DNA of 64,000 nt from Planktophila turicensis (GCA_965234405.1 OZ248346.1); one strand, 5' to 3'; positions 8,431 to 18,134 are shown, counted from the stretch's first letter. Numbers and translations are program-made. Notes: generated by a model from the sequence alone, not told the origin.

Positions 8431-8697
8431 ATGCCAAAGTCGAAATTGCGTAAGAAGGTTCAAGAGCAGCACGCTCACGAAGAACAGCATCACATCGAGG
8501 AAGATTCAGCGATCCTCGAGAGCCCATCATGGCTCGCACCTGTGATGGTCGCTAACTTCCTTATCGGCTTGTTCTGGATCGTTGTCTTCTACGTAAGCCA
8601 GACTCTCTATCCAATTCCTGGAATTGGTGCATGGAACATGATTATTGGTTTTAGCTTTATTGCAGTTGGTTTCTCACTCGCTACCAAGTGGCGCTAA
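8431..8697 (+). CDS. crgA: Cell division protein CrgA
   Basis: An 88-residue membrane protein of the CrgA/Rv0011c type: a basic N-terminus (MPKSKLRKK), a charged His/Glu-rich cytoplasmic segment and two transmembrane helices (about residues 41-60 and 69-84) joined by a short loop containing PIPGIGAWN. CrgA coordinates peptidoglycan synthesis and FtsZ assembly at the septum. An upstream in-frame ATG at 8410 adds seven residues with no family support and would place the start inside the promoter. The position beside trpG and pknB is the conserved actinobacterial one. Confidence 0.95.
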   Translation: MPKSKLRKKVQEQHAHEEQHHIEEDSAILESPSWLAPVMVANFLIGLFWIVVFYVSQTLYPIPGIGAWNMIIGFSFIAVGFSLATKWR

Positions 8698-8707
8698 ACC
8701 CGACTCT

Positions 8708-9895
8708 TTAGCTTTTATATTCCTTAAGGTAAAACAGAGTTGCTGCGCTTGCGCATGCCAAGAATCCGAACGGCAACCAAAGCGTGGTGCTTGCTCCATA
8801 TCTATCGATGGATTGTCCAGATAGAAAACTTGAAAGAGCTCCGGTCAGTGGAATTCCAGCTGTCGCCAAAGTAATTGCTTGCGTCATTTGTGATGGTGGA
8901 ACAGAGTTGGTGACAAGAGGTAAGCCATTAGGAAGTAGCGGCGCGATACAAAGCCCCTGCAAAAATAGTGCGATACCCAATTGATAGAAGTTTTCAAGAA
9001 ACGGAAAAGTTAGAGAGATGGCAGTCATCCCAAATAAGTAAGCTAAGTATCGAGAGCCGTGGGAAATTTTCCACGTTATGGATCCATTTATCAGCGCTGA
9101 GACGGCTCCACCAACTGCCCATATCCCAAGAAGAACTCCAGAAATTGATTTAGACCCTCGTTCTTCAGAGAAGGCCACTACAGAGATATTCACTGCACTA
9201 AAAGCTCCACCGGCGATGGTGAGAGGAATTGCAACTGCTTGTAGTTTTCGATTTCGAAATACTGATTTGTGTTTCTCGCCTTTATTGCGATGTTCGATAC
9301 CAGGGTCAGACTTTGAATGTGCGGCAAGTGTGGGTGCGCCAACAACTAAGAAGATAATGCCCAGTACAAGACCAGCAACAGGTGATATTGCAGCTACTAC
9401 TGCAGTTGTAATGACCGGTCCTAAAATGTAAATAAATTCATCCAGCAGGCTTTCAAATGCGTACGAAGTTGAGAGGAGATCTTTCTTCTCCTCTGCAATC
9501 AGATGAACCCAGCGACGTCGCGTCATAGAACCGATACTTACCGACGCCGATTCAGCTACAAAAATCGCGATAAACCAGCTCCAAATAGGTGCTCCGTTCT
9601 TCACGAGGGCGATAAAGGTGATGATTGAAAGTATTCGAATGGGTACAGCGATAGTCAAAACAGGTCGCTGGCCAATGTGATCTGCGGCTTTAGACCACAG
9701 TGGAGAAGAGATAACTGTTACTAGCGCAGCAACAGCGGTTAACGAGCCTGCTACTGCGTATCTGCCATCGACAGATTGAACAAAGAGAATAATCGCCAAG
9801 GTATCCATGGCAATCGGTAATCGAGCAATAAAACCTGCCGAAGCAATTCTCTTTGCACCCGGCGTCTTAAAGAGCTCGATATAAGTTTTAAACAA
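8708..9895 (-). CDS. MFS transporter, last gene of the rhamnoside operon
   Basis: A 395-residue protein with about 12 hydrophobic helices and the MFS loop signature between helices 2 and 3 (SKAADHIGQRPVL). No substrate motif is recognisable. Its ATG overlaps the end of the GH3 gene by 8 bases, which ties it to the rhamnoside operon. Likely roles are import of a disaccharide or monosaccharide, or export of an aglycone released inside the cell by the two glycosidases. Export is attractive if plant or algal glycosides are the substrates, but this is inference. Confidence 0.85.
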   Translation of the reverse strand: MFKTYIELFKTPGAKRIASAGFIARLPIAMDTLAIILFVQSVDGRYAVAGSLTAVAALVTVISSPLWSKAADHIGQRPVLTIAVPIRILSIITFIALVKNGAPIWSWFIAIFVAESASVSIGSMTRRRWVHLIAEEKKDLLSTSYAFESLLDEFIYILGPVITTAVVAAISPVAGLVLGIIFLVVGAPTLAAHSKSDPGIEHRNKGEKHKSVFRNRKLQAVAIPLTIAGGAFSAVNISVVAFSEERGSKSISGVLLGIWAVGGAVSALINGSITWKISHGSRYLAYLFGMTAISLTFPFLENFYQLGIALFLQGLCIAPLLPNGLPLVTNSVPPSQMTQAITLATAGIPLTGALSSFLSGQSIDRYGASTTLWLPFGFLACASAATLFYLKEYKS

Positions 9896-12269
9896 TTATG
9901 GACGAACCTTCTTCAAATGCATTCTCTGCAAGAGTGATCTCCCATTTACCGGCTTGATCTTGCCATCCACCCTTGAAGCGCTTGAAGGCAAGTGGTTCGA
10001 GAGCAACATCAACCTCTTGGCTTTCTCCTGCCTTGAGAAAGACCTTTGCGAATCCAGCTAATCGTCGCTCAAAATTTTCATTGCTTTGCAGGTGCGCATA
10101 AATCTGAACAACATATGCACCATCACGGTTTCCTGTATTTGTAACTTTTGCTCTCGCGGTTGATTTATCCGCGGTTACTAGTTCGGAAGTAAATGAGGTA
10201 TATGACAATCCATATCCGAATGGAATCAAAGGCTTCTTCTTCGCTTTCTGCCAAGCGCGGTAACCGATGAAAGGGCCTTCTGAATAGTGAAGCTCGCCAT
10301 TTGATGGCGTTGTATTGGAAACTGGAAGATCGGACATCTTTCGTGCCCATGTTGTTGTTGTGCGGGCTGCAGGATTAACAGCACCAAAAAGAACATCTGC
10401 AAGCGCATTGCCCATCTGTTGCCCGCCAAAGAATGTGAAGAGAACTGAATCAACTTCATCAAACCATGGCATCTCAACCGGAGAGCCTGAATTCACCACA
10501 ACGATGGTGCGCTTAGCTGCTTTAGCAACTGTAGAAACCAATTGATCTTGACCGTCTGGTAGCGAAATGTCTGCACGGTCGTGGCCTTCAGACTCGATTT
10601 CAGCAGTTGTGCCAACAAAGACGATTGCGACATCTGATTCAGTGGCAAGAGAAGCTGCTGCGGCAATCTCTTCAGCCTGACTGCGTGAAGGTTCGCGGAA
10701 TCCAATTAAGAAAGATGCAATAGGAATTGGTAATGAACCTTGCGGGTATTCCCATTGAATCAATACTTCTTCACCCTTACGCAAGGTATGCCCGAAAGAT
10801 CTAGTTGGGGGATTAAGAACGAATTCACCTAGGTCGTCTGAGTGCATTGGGATAAAGCCCTCGTGTACTTGATCTCCAATGGTGACCTTGTAATTACCGA
10901 CCATTCCTACGCCAAATTGATATTCACCATCCGCATTTGCCGTGAAGATTCCTGAAACGCGGATGAAGGAGTACTGGAACATCCATGGCTGAGTCGCCCA
11001 GTTAAAGAATCCGCCGAATCGATCTTCTCGCAATAGAACGCTTCCATCCGGTGCGAAAATTTCAGCGAGGCAACCTCCTTGGCCCGTTGCTGGGTTCTTG
11101 AGGTAATTCTTATCAAATTGGATAAGCCCCGTATCTGAATTCACGCCAAGTGCATACTCAATTGTTGATCCTGCTGGCGCGTTATTCGTTAAACCTTCAA
11201 GAGGTGCAACAAATTCTGTTGGATACACCGTCGCAGAGCCGCCACCTTGTCCACGTCCAAATCTCGCATGCGCACCAATGACTGCAATTGAAGTCTTCTT
11301 CTCAATCGGTAATGCAGAATTTTCATTCTTTGCCAAGACAATAGATTGGGATCCGACAGATCGAGCAAAAGCTTGCAGCTCGGCATTTGTAAATGCTTTA
11401 GCCTTCTTAACTTCAGCATCTGCAAACTTACCAACTCGGTATGCAAGGCGTAGAAGTCGCTCTACTTTTGCATTGATTGCTTCTTCGGATACTTCGCCAC
11501 TTTTTACCGCTGCAATTAACTTCTCGCCCCAGAAACCAAAGGGTCCCGGCATCTCAAGATCGTTGCCCTCGTTGCCAGTATCAACAGTCGACTGGACTCC
11601 GGTCCAATCCGAAACGACGGCGCCATCCCAACCCCACTCTTCCTTCAGCATTGAGTTGAGAAGTGGAGAAGCAGCCATCTTTGGGCCATTGACGCGGTTA
11701 TATGCGGACATGATTGTCCAAGGATTTGAATCTCTGACAGCTATTTCGAATGGAAGTGCATAGACCTCACGCAGGGTCTCGTCATCCAGGATGTTATTGA
11801 CTGTGTGGCGATCTGTTTCAGCATCATTGGCGATGAAATGTTTGAGGCATGCACCAACACCTTGCCCCTGAATTCCATTAACAAAAGCAGAAGCTAATTT
11901 TCCAGAGAGCACTGCATCCTCTGAATATGCCTCAAAGTGGCGTCCACCCAGTGGTGAGCGATGAAGATTGATAGTTGGCCCGAGGACCACATCGACGTTC
12001 TTACTGCGAGCTTCATGTGCCATAACTTCGCCAACGTGGCCGAGTACATCTCGATCCCAAGTGGATGCAAATGCAGTCGCAGATGGAAGTGAGAGCGAAG
12101 GGCTTCTTTCATCCCATAGTTCTCCACGTACGCCTGATGGACCATCGGAGACCACCATCTTGCGAAGTCCAATACTGGGAAGTGCGTAAGTAGTCCAAAA
12201 ATCTTCACCTGTTAATAGGCGAACCTTCTCTTCAATACTTAACTTATCGACACTCGCTTTGAAATCCAT
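9888..12269 (-). CDS. Glycoside hydrolase family 3 beta-glucosidase with PA14-like insert
   Basis: A 793-residue GH3 enzyme. The N-terminal barrel contains DGPSGVRGE, the substrate-binding segment ACLKHFIANDAE and the nucleophile Asp221 in VVSDW. The second domain is interrupted by a PA14-like beta-sandwich (about residues 385-520), a sugar-binding insert that often sets chain-length preference. The C-terminus is fibronectin III-like. There is no signal peptide, so it acts in the cytoplasm and would release glucose from glucosides entering through the ABC importer or left after rhamnosidase action. It lies 15 bp after the GH78 gene, with ribosome binding site AGGGAG. Confidence 0.94.
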   Translation of the reverse strand: MDFKASVDKLSIEEKVRLLTGEDFWTTYALPSIGLRKMVVSDGPSGVRGELWDERSPSLSLPSATAFASTWDRDVLGHVGEVMAHEARSKNVDVVLGPTINLHRSPLGGRHFEAYSEDAVLSGKLASAFVNGIQGQGVGACLKHFIANDAETDRHTVNNILDDETLREVYALPFEIAVRDSNPWTIMSAYNRVNGPKMAASPLLNSMLKEEWGWDGAVVSDWTGVQSTVDTGNEGNDLEMPGPFGFWGEKLIAAVKSGEVSEEAINAKVERLLRLAYRVGKFADAEVKKAKAFTNAELQAFARSVGSQSIVLAKNENSALPIEKKTSIAVIGAHARFGRGQGGGSATVYPTEFVAPLEGLTNNAPAGSTIEYALGVNSDTGLIQFDKNYLKNPATGQGGCLAEIFAPDGSVLLREDRFGGFFNWATQPWMFQYSFIRVSGIFTANADGEYQFGVGMVGNYKVTIGDQVHEGFIPMHSDDLGEFVLNPPTRSFGHTLRKGEEVLIQWEYPQGSLPIPIASFLIGFREPSRSQAEEIAAAASLATESDVAIVFVGTTAEIESEGHDRADISLPDGQDQLVSTVAKAAKRTIVVVNSGSPVEMPWFDEVDSVLFTFFGGQQMGNALADVLFGAVNPAARTTTTWARKMSDLPVSNTTPSNGELHYSEGPFIGYRAWQKAKKKPLIPFGYGLSYTSFTSELVTADKSTARAKVTNTGNRDGAYVVQIYAHLQSNENFERRLAGFAKVFLKAGESQEVDVALEPLAFKRFKGGWQDQAGKWEITLAENAFEEGSSIIV

Positions 12270-12284
12270 GAGGCTCCCTAGTAA

Positions 12285-14990
12285 TTAAAGTGCAACTTTA
12301 AAGGATGCAACTTCAGGTGCACTCACTGTGACTTCATAATCTCCATATCCAACTTCAGCTTTGTTGGAGACGGTCTTGCCATTCACTCGAAGTACTGAAT
12401 TGGCTGAGACTGGGAAATCGATTACTGCACGAGATCCAAACGGAACAGTGACTTTTGCAGAGAGCACGCTGTCGCCAACAATCTCCCAAGAGATTCCAGC
12501 AACACCATATGGAGTTTTGATATCCGCTGATGCATAAGTGAATCCTTCACCTGGACGAGGTGCAAAAGTGATGTGACGATAGCCAGGGTTCTTTGACGTA
12601 GGTGCAATACCTGCAACGTTGCGATAGACCCAGTCAATCACTGCACCGTATGCATAGTGATTGAAGGAGATCATCGATGCATCTGGCTGCTCTTCAGAAG
12701 AAGTTGCCATCTCGCCCTTGTGGATTGATCCATCTTCACGGATCGCATCCCAACGTTCCCAGATTGTTGTTGCCTTCTGGTCTACTTGGTAGAGCCAAGA
12801 ACGTACCTTGCGGCGCATCAACATTGTGTATGCGGCGTTGAAGTAGCCATTCTTTGAGAGCGCGTGCAAGATAAGTGGTGTTCCAAGGAATCCAGTGGTG
12901 ATCTTTCCTTCATCTGCAATGACCATATCGCTCAAGATCTTTGCGACTTGTGCTTTTTCAGATTCAGGAACAATTCCGAATTCAAGTGCAATGGAGCAAC
13001 CAGCTGTTGTCTCTTTTGCTTCTTGGCCAAAGTGCTCCCAGATATCTTTCTTAAGCGTTGCTGCTAATTCGGTGAACTTCTTCTGATGCGCAGCATCTCC
13101 AACTAGCGCCTCTGTGTCAGCTGCTAGTTGAACGGTATTTGCAAAGAATGCGTTTGCTACGAATTGCGCCTTTACCTTTGATAGCCAAGGTTGGTCTACA
13201 GGTGCATCAGGATCGCACCAGTCTCCAAATTGGAACTCTTCTGGTAAAAACTTTTCTCCTTGGCGACGCGCTGATAAGCCATCAACGTAAGCACGGATAC
13301 TTTCAACTTGTTGCTTGAGTGTTGCAGCACTTCCATATGACTCATAAGCAGCCATCGGAACGATAGTTGCAGCATCAGCCCAACCCGCGCGGTCTGTAAT
13401 AACCCAGCCTGCACCTTCTGCTGGAGAAGGTTGCTTAGACAAAATATCTGGAACAACGGCGCCAACTCCGCCCACACGCTTCTGATCCACCCAGAGGTCG
13501 ACCAACCAGTTACGCCAGAAGCTATCGAGCTTGTATAAAGTATTTGATGTCATCGCAATTGCTTGCGCGTCCCCCGTCCAACCAAGGCGCTCATCGCGCT
13601 GTGGGCAATCTGTTGGGACCGAGACCATATTGTCGGCAATAGACCAGACAACATTCTGATGTAAGCGGTTAAGACGTACATCCGAAGAAGTAAATGTTCC
13701 GCGGCGCTCATTTGCAGATGAAATTGCAACACCCACGGCAGAGATGAACTTGGCCGGGCCGGTAACTTCTGCGAATTGGAAGCCATGGAATGTGAACTTT
13801 GGTTCAAGAACATGGCGACCGTCGCGATCAAGAGTGAAATGGTCTGTTGCTTTCGCAGTGCGAAGGGCAGCAGTGTGCAGATTTGGCCCTGGTTCAAGGA
13901 CTTCAGCATGACGGAGTGTGACTACGTCACCCTTCTTGCCATCGACTGTAAGACGAACCCATCCTGAAATATTCTGAGAGAAATCAAGAAGTGTACGAGT
14001 GGTGTTCTTTGAATCAAGAATTTTTGAAGCGAACTCTTCAATCTTCACAACTCGAGTCGATGTGCGAGCAGAGAGAGTCTCCTTCGCGAATGGATATACA
14101 ACCGGAGCGCTCCATGCTGAGTCATTAAATCCAACTAACTGCCAACCTTTTTGGCGCTTTGTGTAATCGATTGTTGTGCCATCGTAAATATCTGCAAATT
14201 GAATCTCGCCGGAAGAAACCTTCCAAGACTTATCTGTGACAACAACATCTGATGATCCATCTGTGTATGTGACTTCAAGTTGTGCAAGCAGGTGAATGTT
14301 CTTGCCATAGTTGTCGTACATATTCATAAATCCGAGCTTGCCTCGCGTCCAGCCATCACCAAGTTCAGCGCTTATGCAGTTGCCGCCATCTTGAACTAGG
14401 GCTGTGACGTCATAAGTAATGTAGGTACGACGATCATCGTAAGCAGTCCAACCAGGAGTAAAGAATTCATCTGTTACAGGAACTGCGTTCAGATAGAGAG
14501 CGTGGATACCTTCGGATGCTGCGTAGAGACGAGCCTTTGCAACTTTCTTTCCTGCTTGAAATTCTTTGCGCAGAATTGGAGATGGTTCGGAGTGTGAAGA
14601 TGAATCACCAATCGATTCTCCCTTTAACTCTGCACCTGCGGCTAAACCTGTCTCGAACTTTGCATAGGGGCTAAATTCGGACCAACCATACTGAGTAGCA
14701 ACTCGAACGCGAAGATGACGAATTTCGCGGGCCTTGGAAATGTGACCAGCTGCTACTTGTTCAATCTGCTCTGCACTAATTACAACTGCAGATGTGATGA
14801 CATCTCCGATCTCTCCAACAGAAGAAATTTCGTAGGCAAGTTGAGTTGCATCTATTCGCTCACTTGAAATCTGCCAAGTCAATTGAGGATCAACGATGGG
14901 AAGGCCAATTAAGTCAGCTGAGTACTGCGTCTGAAGCCCAATGACTCTGGTTGCTTCATCGCGCTTTGTTGACTCTGGAAGTGATGACAT
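12285..14990 (-). CDS. Alpha-L-rhamnosidase, glycoside hydrolase family 78
   Basis: A 901-residue GH78 enzyme that releases L-rhamnose from rhamnosides. Two N-terminal beta-sandwich domains precede the (alpha/alpha)6 catalytic barrel, which carries the hallmark DCPQRDERLGWTGD (Glu467 within it) and TTIWERWD, both holding the acidic catalytic residues. A C-terminal beta-sandwich (TYASADIKTPYGVAG) follows. No signal peptide is seen, so the substrate must be imported. It follows the permease genes by 26 bp with ribosome binding site AGGGGA. The adjacent rhamnose catabolic genes independently support the function. Confidence 0.96.
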   Translation of the reverse strand: MSSLPESTKRDEATRVIGLQTQYSADLIGLPIVDPQLTWQISSERIDATQLAYEISSVGEIGDVITSAVVISAEQIEQVAAGHISKAREIRHLRVRVATQYGWSEFSPYAKFETGLAAGAELKGESIGDSSSHSEPSPILRKEFQAGKKVAKARLYAASEGIHALYLNAVPVTDEFFTPGWTAYDDRRTYITYDVTALVQDGGNCISAELGDGWTRGKLGFMNMYDNYGKNIHLLAQLEVTYTDGSSDVVVTDKSWKVSSGEIQFADIYDGTTIDYTKRQKGWQLVGFNDSAWSAPVVYPFAKETLSARTSTRVVKIEEFASKILDSKNTTRTLLDFSQNISGWVRLTVDGKKGDVVTLRHAEVLEPGPNLHTAALRTAKATDHFTLDRDGRHVLEPKFTFHGFQFAEVTGPAKFISAVGVAISSANERRGTFTSSDVRLNRLHQNVVWSIADNMVSVPTDCPQRDERLGWTGDAQAIAMTSNTLYKLDSFWRNWLVDLWVDQKRVGGVGAVVPDILSKQPSPAEGAGWVITDRAGWADAATIVPMAAYESYGSAATLKQQVESIRAYVDGLSARRQGEKFLPEEFQFGDWCDPDAPVDQPWLSKVKAQFVANAFFANTVQLAADTEALVGDAAHQKKFTELAATLKKDIWEHFGQEAKETTAGCSIALEFGIVPESEKAQVAKILSDMVIADEGKITTGFLGTPLILHALSKNGYFNAAYTMLMRRKVRSWLYQVDQKATTIWERWDAIREDGSIHKGEMATSSEEQPDASMISFNHYAYGAVIDWVYRNVAGIAPTSKNPGYRHITFAPRPGEGFTYASADIKTPYGVAGISWEIVGDSVLSAKVTVPFGSRAVIDFPVSANSVLRVNGKTVSNKAEVGYGDYEVTVSAPEVASFKVAL

Positions 14991-15016
14991 GACGTTCCCC
15001 TTTAGTTGTGTAAGAA

Positions 15017-15847
15017 CTAACCCTTTACAGAGCCAGCAGTAAGACCAGAAACAATCTTCTTATTGAAGATAATGAAGACGATGAGCGGTGGAATTGTGAT
15101 CAATAAGATGTCAGTAAAGAGCAAGTTGTACTGGGTGAGATATGCGCTTTGGAAGTAGAAAAGCGTGAGCTGCACTGTTGCATTGTCATTGCCCGGTAAG
15201 AAGTAGAGCGGGTTGGTAAAGTCATTAAAGATTGCAACTGATGTGGTCACAATGATGGTCACGTTCACTGGCATCAACAATGGGAAAATGATTCTTCGGT
15301 AGAGAGAGAAACCTGTGCAGCCATCCATCGCAGCTGCTTCATCAATTTCGCGTGGGATCGAAGCAATAAAGCCGCGGTAAATCAAGATCGCAAATGCTGC
15401 GCTGTAGGCGACTTCGATGAGAATGAGTCCTTGCATGGTCTTAAATAAGTGAAGACGTTGCAGTACCCAAATGGTAGGCACAACGGCTGGAGGAACTACG
15501 AGGCCAGCCAACACCATAATGTTTGCAAATGTCGTTAGCTTTCCTGGACGGCGGGCGAAAATGAAGGCTGCCATTGAGCTTACAAAGACGATCAGGATGA
15601 CCGAGACTATGGTCAGAATTGATGAGTTAATGAATGCTCGAATCACAATTCCATCATTAGTCTGTAGGACAGTCTTGATGTTGTCCCAAAGTAGAAACTT
15701 CTCACCTAGCTGGAAGTTGAATTGGAAAGACTCTTTCGAATTCTTCGATGCTGTTAAGAAGATGAGAATAAACGGGGCTACGAAGACGAAGAGGCCAATC
15801 GGCACCGCGACAAAATCAATCCAGTTCTTGCGAAGGAATTTTTTCAT
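15017..15847 (-). CDS. ABC sugar importer permease, MalG type
   Basis: A 276-residue carbohydrate ABC permease with six hydrophobic segments. The EAA loop EIDEAAAMDGCTGFSLYRRIIFPL, which docks on the ATPase, is typical of the CUT1 family. CUT1 systems import di- and oligosaccharides, fitting the rhamnosidase and glucosidase encoded downstream. It overlaps the other permease gene by 4 bases. No ATP-binding subunit is encoded anywhere in the window. Confidence 0.95.
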   Translation of the reverse strand: MKKFLRKNWIDFVAVPIGLFVFVAPFILIFLTASKNSKESFQFNFQLGEKFLLWDNIKTVLQTNDGIVIRAFINSSILTIVSVILIVFVSSMAAFIFARRPGKLTTFANIMVLAGLVVPPAVVPTIWVLQRLHLFKTMQGLILIEVAYSAAFAILIYRGFIASIPREIDEAAAMDGCTGFSLYRRIIFPLLMPVNVTIIVTTSVAIFNDFTNPLYFLPGNDNATVQLTLFYFQSAYLTQYNLLFTDILLITIPPLIVFIIFNKKIVSGLTAGSVKG

Positions 15848-16740
15848 GCTTGCTTCTCCTTCTTATTGAAGAACCAATACACAGGTCCAATGATTAATAG
15901 AACAAAGAGGAGCAGGATTACGTTTCCTGCAGTTGCTAGACCATAGAAACCAGCTTGATACTGCTTGTAATTGATAGATGCGATGACGTCCGAAAGGAAG
16001 CCTGGGCCTCCATTTGTCATCGCCCAAATGAGATCGAATGATCGTAGTCCGCCGATAAAGCTGAGAATGACGACAGCAGCGGTGGCTGGCTGAACTAAAG
16101 GAAGTGTGATGTTTTTAAATTTATCCCAGGCGCCGCCACCATCTACAGCAAGTGCCTCGTAATACTCTTGTGGAATCGTTGCAAGTCCTGCCATAAAAAT
16201 TACAGTAGCCATTCCGACGCCTTTCCAGACATCTACGAATGCCACTGATAAAAGTGGAAGTAAATTCGGATCAACTAGCCATCCTGGACCATAAGTTTCC
16301 CAGCCGATGGTTTTACCAAAAGATACGATCGCTTTATTTACCGCTCCGTAGTTTGGGTCCAACAAGATACTAAAAGTAAAACCGACGCCGATAGTTGAAA
16401 CTAATACCGGGAAGTACACAACTGATCGCAAAAATCCTTTAGCTCTTAAACGTCCAGTGAGAAGTAGTGCCAATGCCAGACCGAATACAACTTTGAGACC
16501 TGAAGTAACTACTCCATAAATAAGGGTGTTCTTAAATCCAATGGCAAGTGAAGCTTCTTTAAAGTATTGAATAAAGTTTTCAAATCCAACAAATTCCCAA
16601 TCAAAGAGAGTCCATCGGGTCATTGAAAAGAAGAAAGATACAAAAGTCGGAATTATAAAGAAAACCGTGAAGATGATCGCAATCGGCAAAACAAGAGCGT
16701 ACGAGTACGGGCTCTTGATTTTCTTCTCTGCTTTCTTCAC
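15844..16740 (-). CDS. ABC sugar importer permease, MalF type
   Basis: A 298-residue CUT1 permease with six transmembrane segments and the EAA loop YYEALAVDGGGAWDKFKNITLPL. It pairs with the MalG-type subunit to form the membrane channel. Translation starts at GTG (16740) behind a GGGGGA ribosome binding site. It lies 76 bp downstream of the binding-protein gene, with a strong stem-loop in between that probably lowers permease expression relative to the binding protein. Confidence 0.95.
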   Translation of the reverse strand: MKKAEKKIKSPYSYALVLPIAIIFTVFFIIPTFVSFFFSMTRWTLFDWEFVGFENFIQYFKEASLAIGFKNTLIYGVVTSGLKVVFGLALALLLTGRLRAKGFLRSVVYFPVLVSTIGVGFTFSILLDPNYGAVNKAIVSFGKTIGWETYGPGWLVDPNLLPLLSVAFVDVWKGVGMATVIFMAGLATIPQEYYEALAVDGGGAWDKFKNITLPLVQPATAAVVILSFIGGLRSFDLIWAMTNGGPGFLSDVIASINYKQYQAGFYGLATAGNVILLLFVLLIIGPVYWFFNKKEKQA

Positions 16741-16768
16741 TTTTCCCCCAAAAATAAATGTAATGAGT

Positions 16769-16804
16769 AAAACTGGCGGGCCGATTTCTCAGCCCGCCAG
16801 TTTT
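16769..16804 (-). terminator. Intra-operon stem-loop between binding protein and permease genes
   Basis: A perfect 13-bp inverted repeat (AAAACTGGCGGGC and its complement, 10-nt loop) whose downstream arm ends in TTTT on the minus strand. It sits 12 bp after the binding-protein stop codon. It probably acts as a partial terminator or an RNA-stabilising 3' hairpin, giving excess binding protein, as in many sugar ABC operons. Confidence 0.8.
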
Positions 16805-16816
16805 ATTACTTATTTG

Positions 16817-18112
16817 TTACCAGCCCTTAAGGCCGAGTTGCTTCGCCTGCTTAACAACATCTGCATCGTATGCAGTAGCTGCCTTCTTAGCAGGAGTGAT
16901 TCCTAATCCAACTTCGATAAGAATCTTTTCAAGGTTTGGACCCTTGATTGGTGATACGAACTCAAGTGCAGGAGCAGTTGCGTTCTTCTCAAAGTACTTA
17001 ACGAGATCCTTTACTGCACCTGGAAGAGCGTTAGGAATGCTTGCTCCCTTGATGTAGTAAGGGCCGCCTGCAAATCCTTCAACGCCGTTCATAACGTCAA
17101 CAGCCTTAGCTGTAGTCATCCAGCCAACAAACTTCTTTGCAGCTGCAGCGTTCTTTGTGTTAGCTGGAATGTATGTTCCTGATGGAACCCACACAGTTAC
17201 ACCATTGACACTCGCCTTAGAACTTGGCTGTGCGAAGAAACCAACATCTTCAAGGCTTGCAGGTTGCTGTGAAGCAATCTGTGGAATAGCCCATGTTGCC
17301 ATTGGGTAGTGAGCACCCTGGCCTAGAGCAACCTTGTCGAGAGCCTGTGCGTAAGTTGTTGATGCGTAATCGCGGTTGAAGTAGTTGAGCTTCTTGAGCT
17401 CTTCAATGTATTCAAATCCGCGAAGTGCTGCCTTGTTCTTTGCGTACTTCTCTTTGTTGTTTGTGTAATCAGCAGCAAAGTTTGGTGATGCAGCTTGAAC
17501 GTTGTAGTAATCAGCAAGAACGAAGAGCTGTGATGTCCATGTGTCCTTGTATGACTGGATAACTGGATCAATTCCAGCAGCCTTAATCTTCTTATTGTTA
17601 GCCATGAACTCTGCCCATGTTGTTGGAACCTTGAGCTTAAGCTTTGCATAAACCTTCTTGTTGTAGAGGATTCCGCCGCCCACTGCAGTTCCGAATGGAG
17701 TTCCGTAAACCTTCTTGCCTACAGAGACAACAGGGTTAAATGATGAGAGAACATTCTTCATGAAAGATTCGTTTGTGATTTCAAGAAGATTCTTTGAAGG
17801 AGCAAGTGCTTGGAAGAGTGAGCCGGAGTTGTATGTAAATACATCTTCCATTTCACCTGTTGCAAGCTTTGTCTTGACGAGGTTATCGCCATCTGCTCCG
17901 CCTGGACGAAGAACAACAGTGACCTTGTTGCCAGGGTTTGCCTTCTCATAGGCAGCTACGAGTGCCTTAGCAACATCCTGGTTGCTCTGGCCGTTATCGA
18001 TGAGCCAAGTAATTTCTGTATCTGCAGCTTGTGATGGAGCAGCGACTGTAGCTCCAAAGACAAGTGCGATAGGTAGCGCAAGAGCTATTCCGCGCTTGAT
18101 CATTGTCTTCAT
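16817..18112 (-). CDS. Extracellular sugar-binding protein of ABC importer
   Basis: A 431-residue family 1 extracellular solute-binding protein. The N-terminus MKTMIKRGIALALPIALVFG is a signal peptide with a probable cut after SQA (about residue 29), and the mature part begins ADTEITWLIDNG. No cysteine follows the hydrophobic core, so there is no lipobox. It is the first gene of the rhamnoside operon, with ribosome binding site AGGAGG at 18117-18122 and a LacI-type operator just upstream. The ligand is probably a rhamnose-containing oligosaccharide, judged from the operon. Confidence 0.94.
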   Translation of the reverse strand: MKTMIKRGIALALPIALVFGATVAAPSQAADTEITWLIDNGQSNQDVAKALVAAYEKANPGNKVTVVLRPGGADGDNLVKTKLATGEMEDVFTYNSGSLFQALAPSKNLLEITNESFMKNVLSSFNPVVSVGKKVYGTPFGTAVGGGILYNKKVYAKLKLKVPTTWAEFMANNKKIKAAGIDPVIQSYKDTWTSQLFVLADYYNVQAASPNFAADYTNNKEKYAKNKAALRGFEYIEELKKLNYFNRDYASTTYAQALDKVALGQGAHYPMATWAIPQIASQQPASLEDVGFFAQPSSKASVNGVTVWVPSGTYIPANTKNAAAAKKFVGWMTTAKAVDVMNGVEGFAGGPYYIKGASIPNALPGAVKDLVKYFEKNATAPALEFVSPIKGPNLEKILIEVGLGITPAKKAATAYDADVVKQAKQLGLKGW

Positions 18113-18134
18113 TCATCCTCCTGAGGTGAACTTT

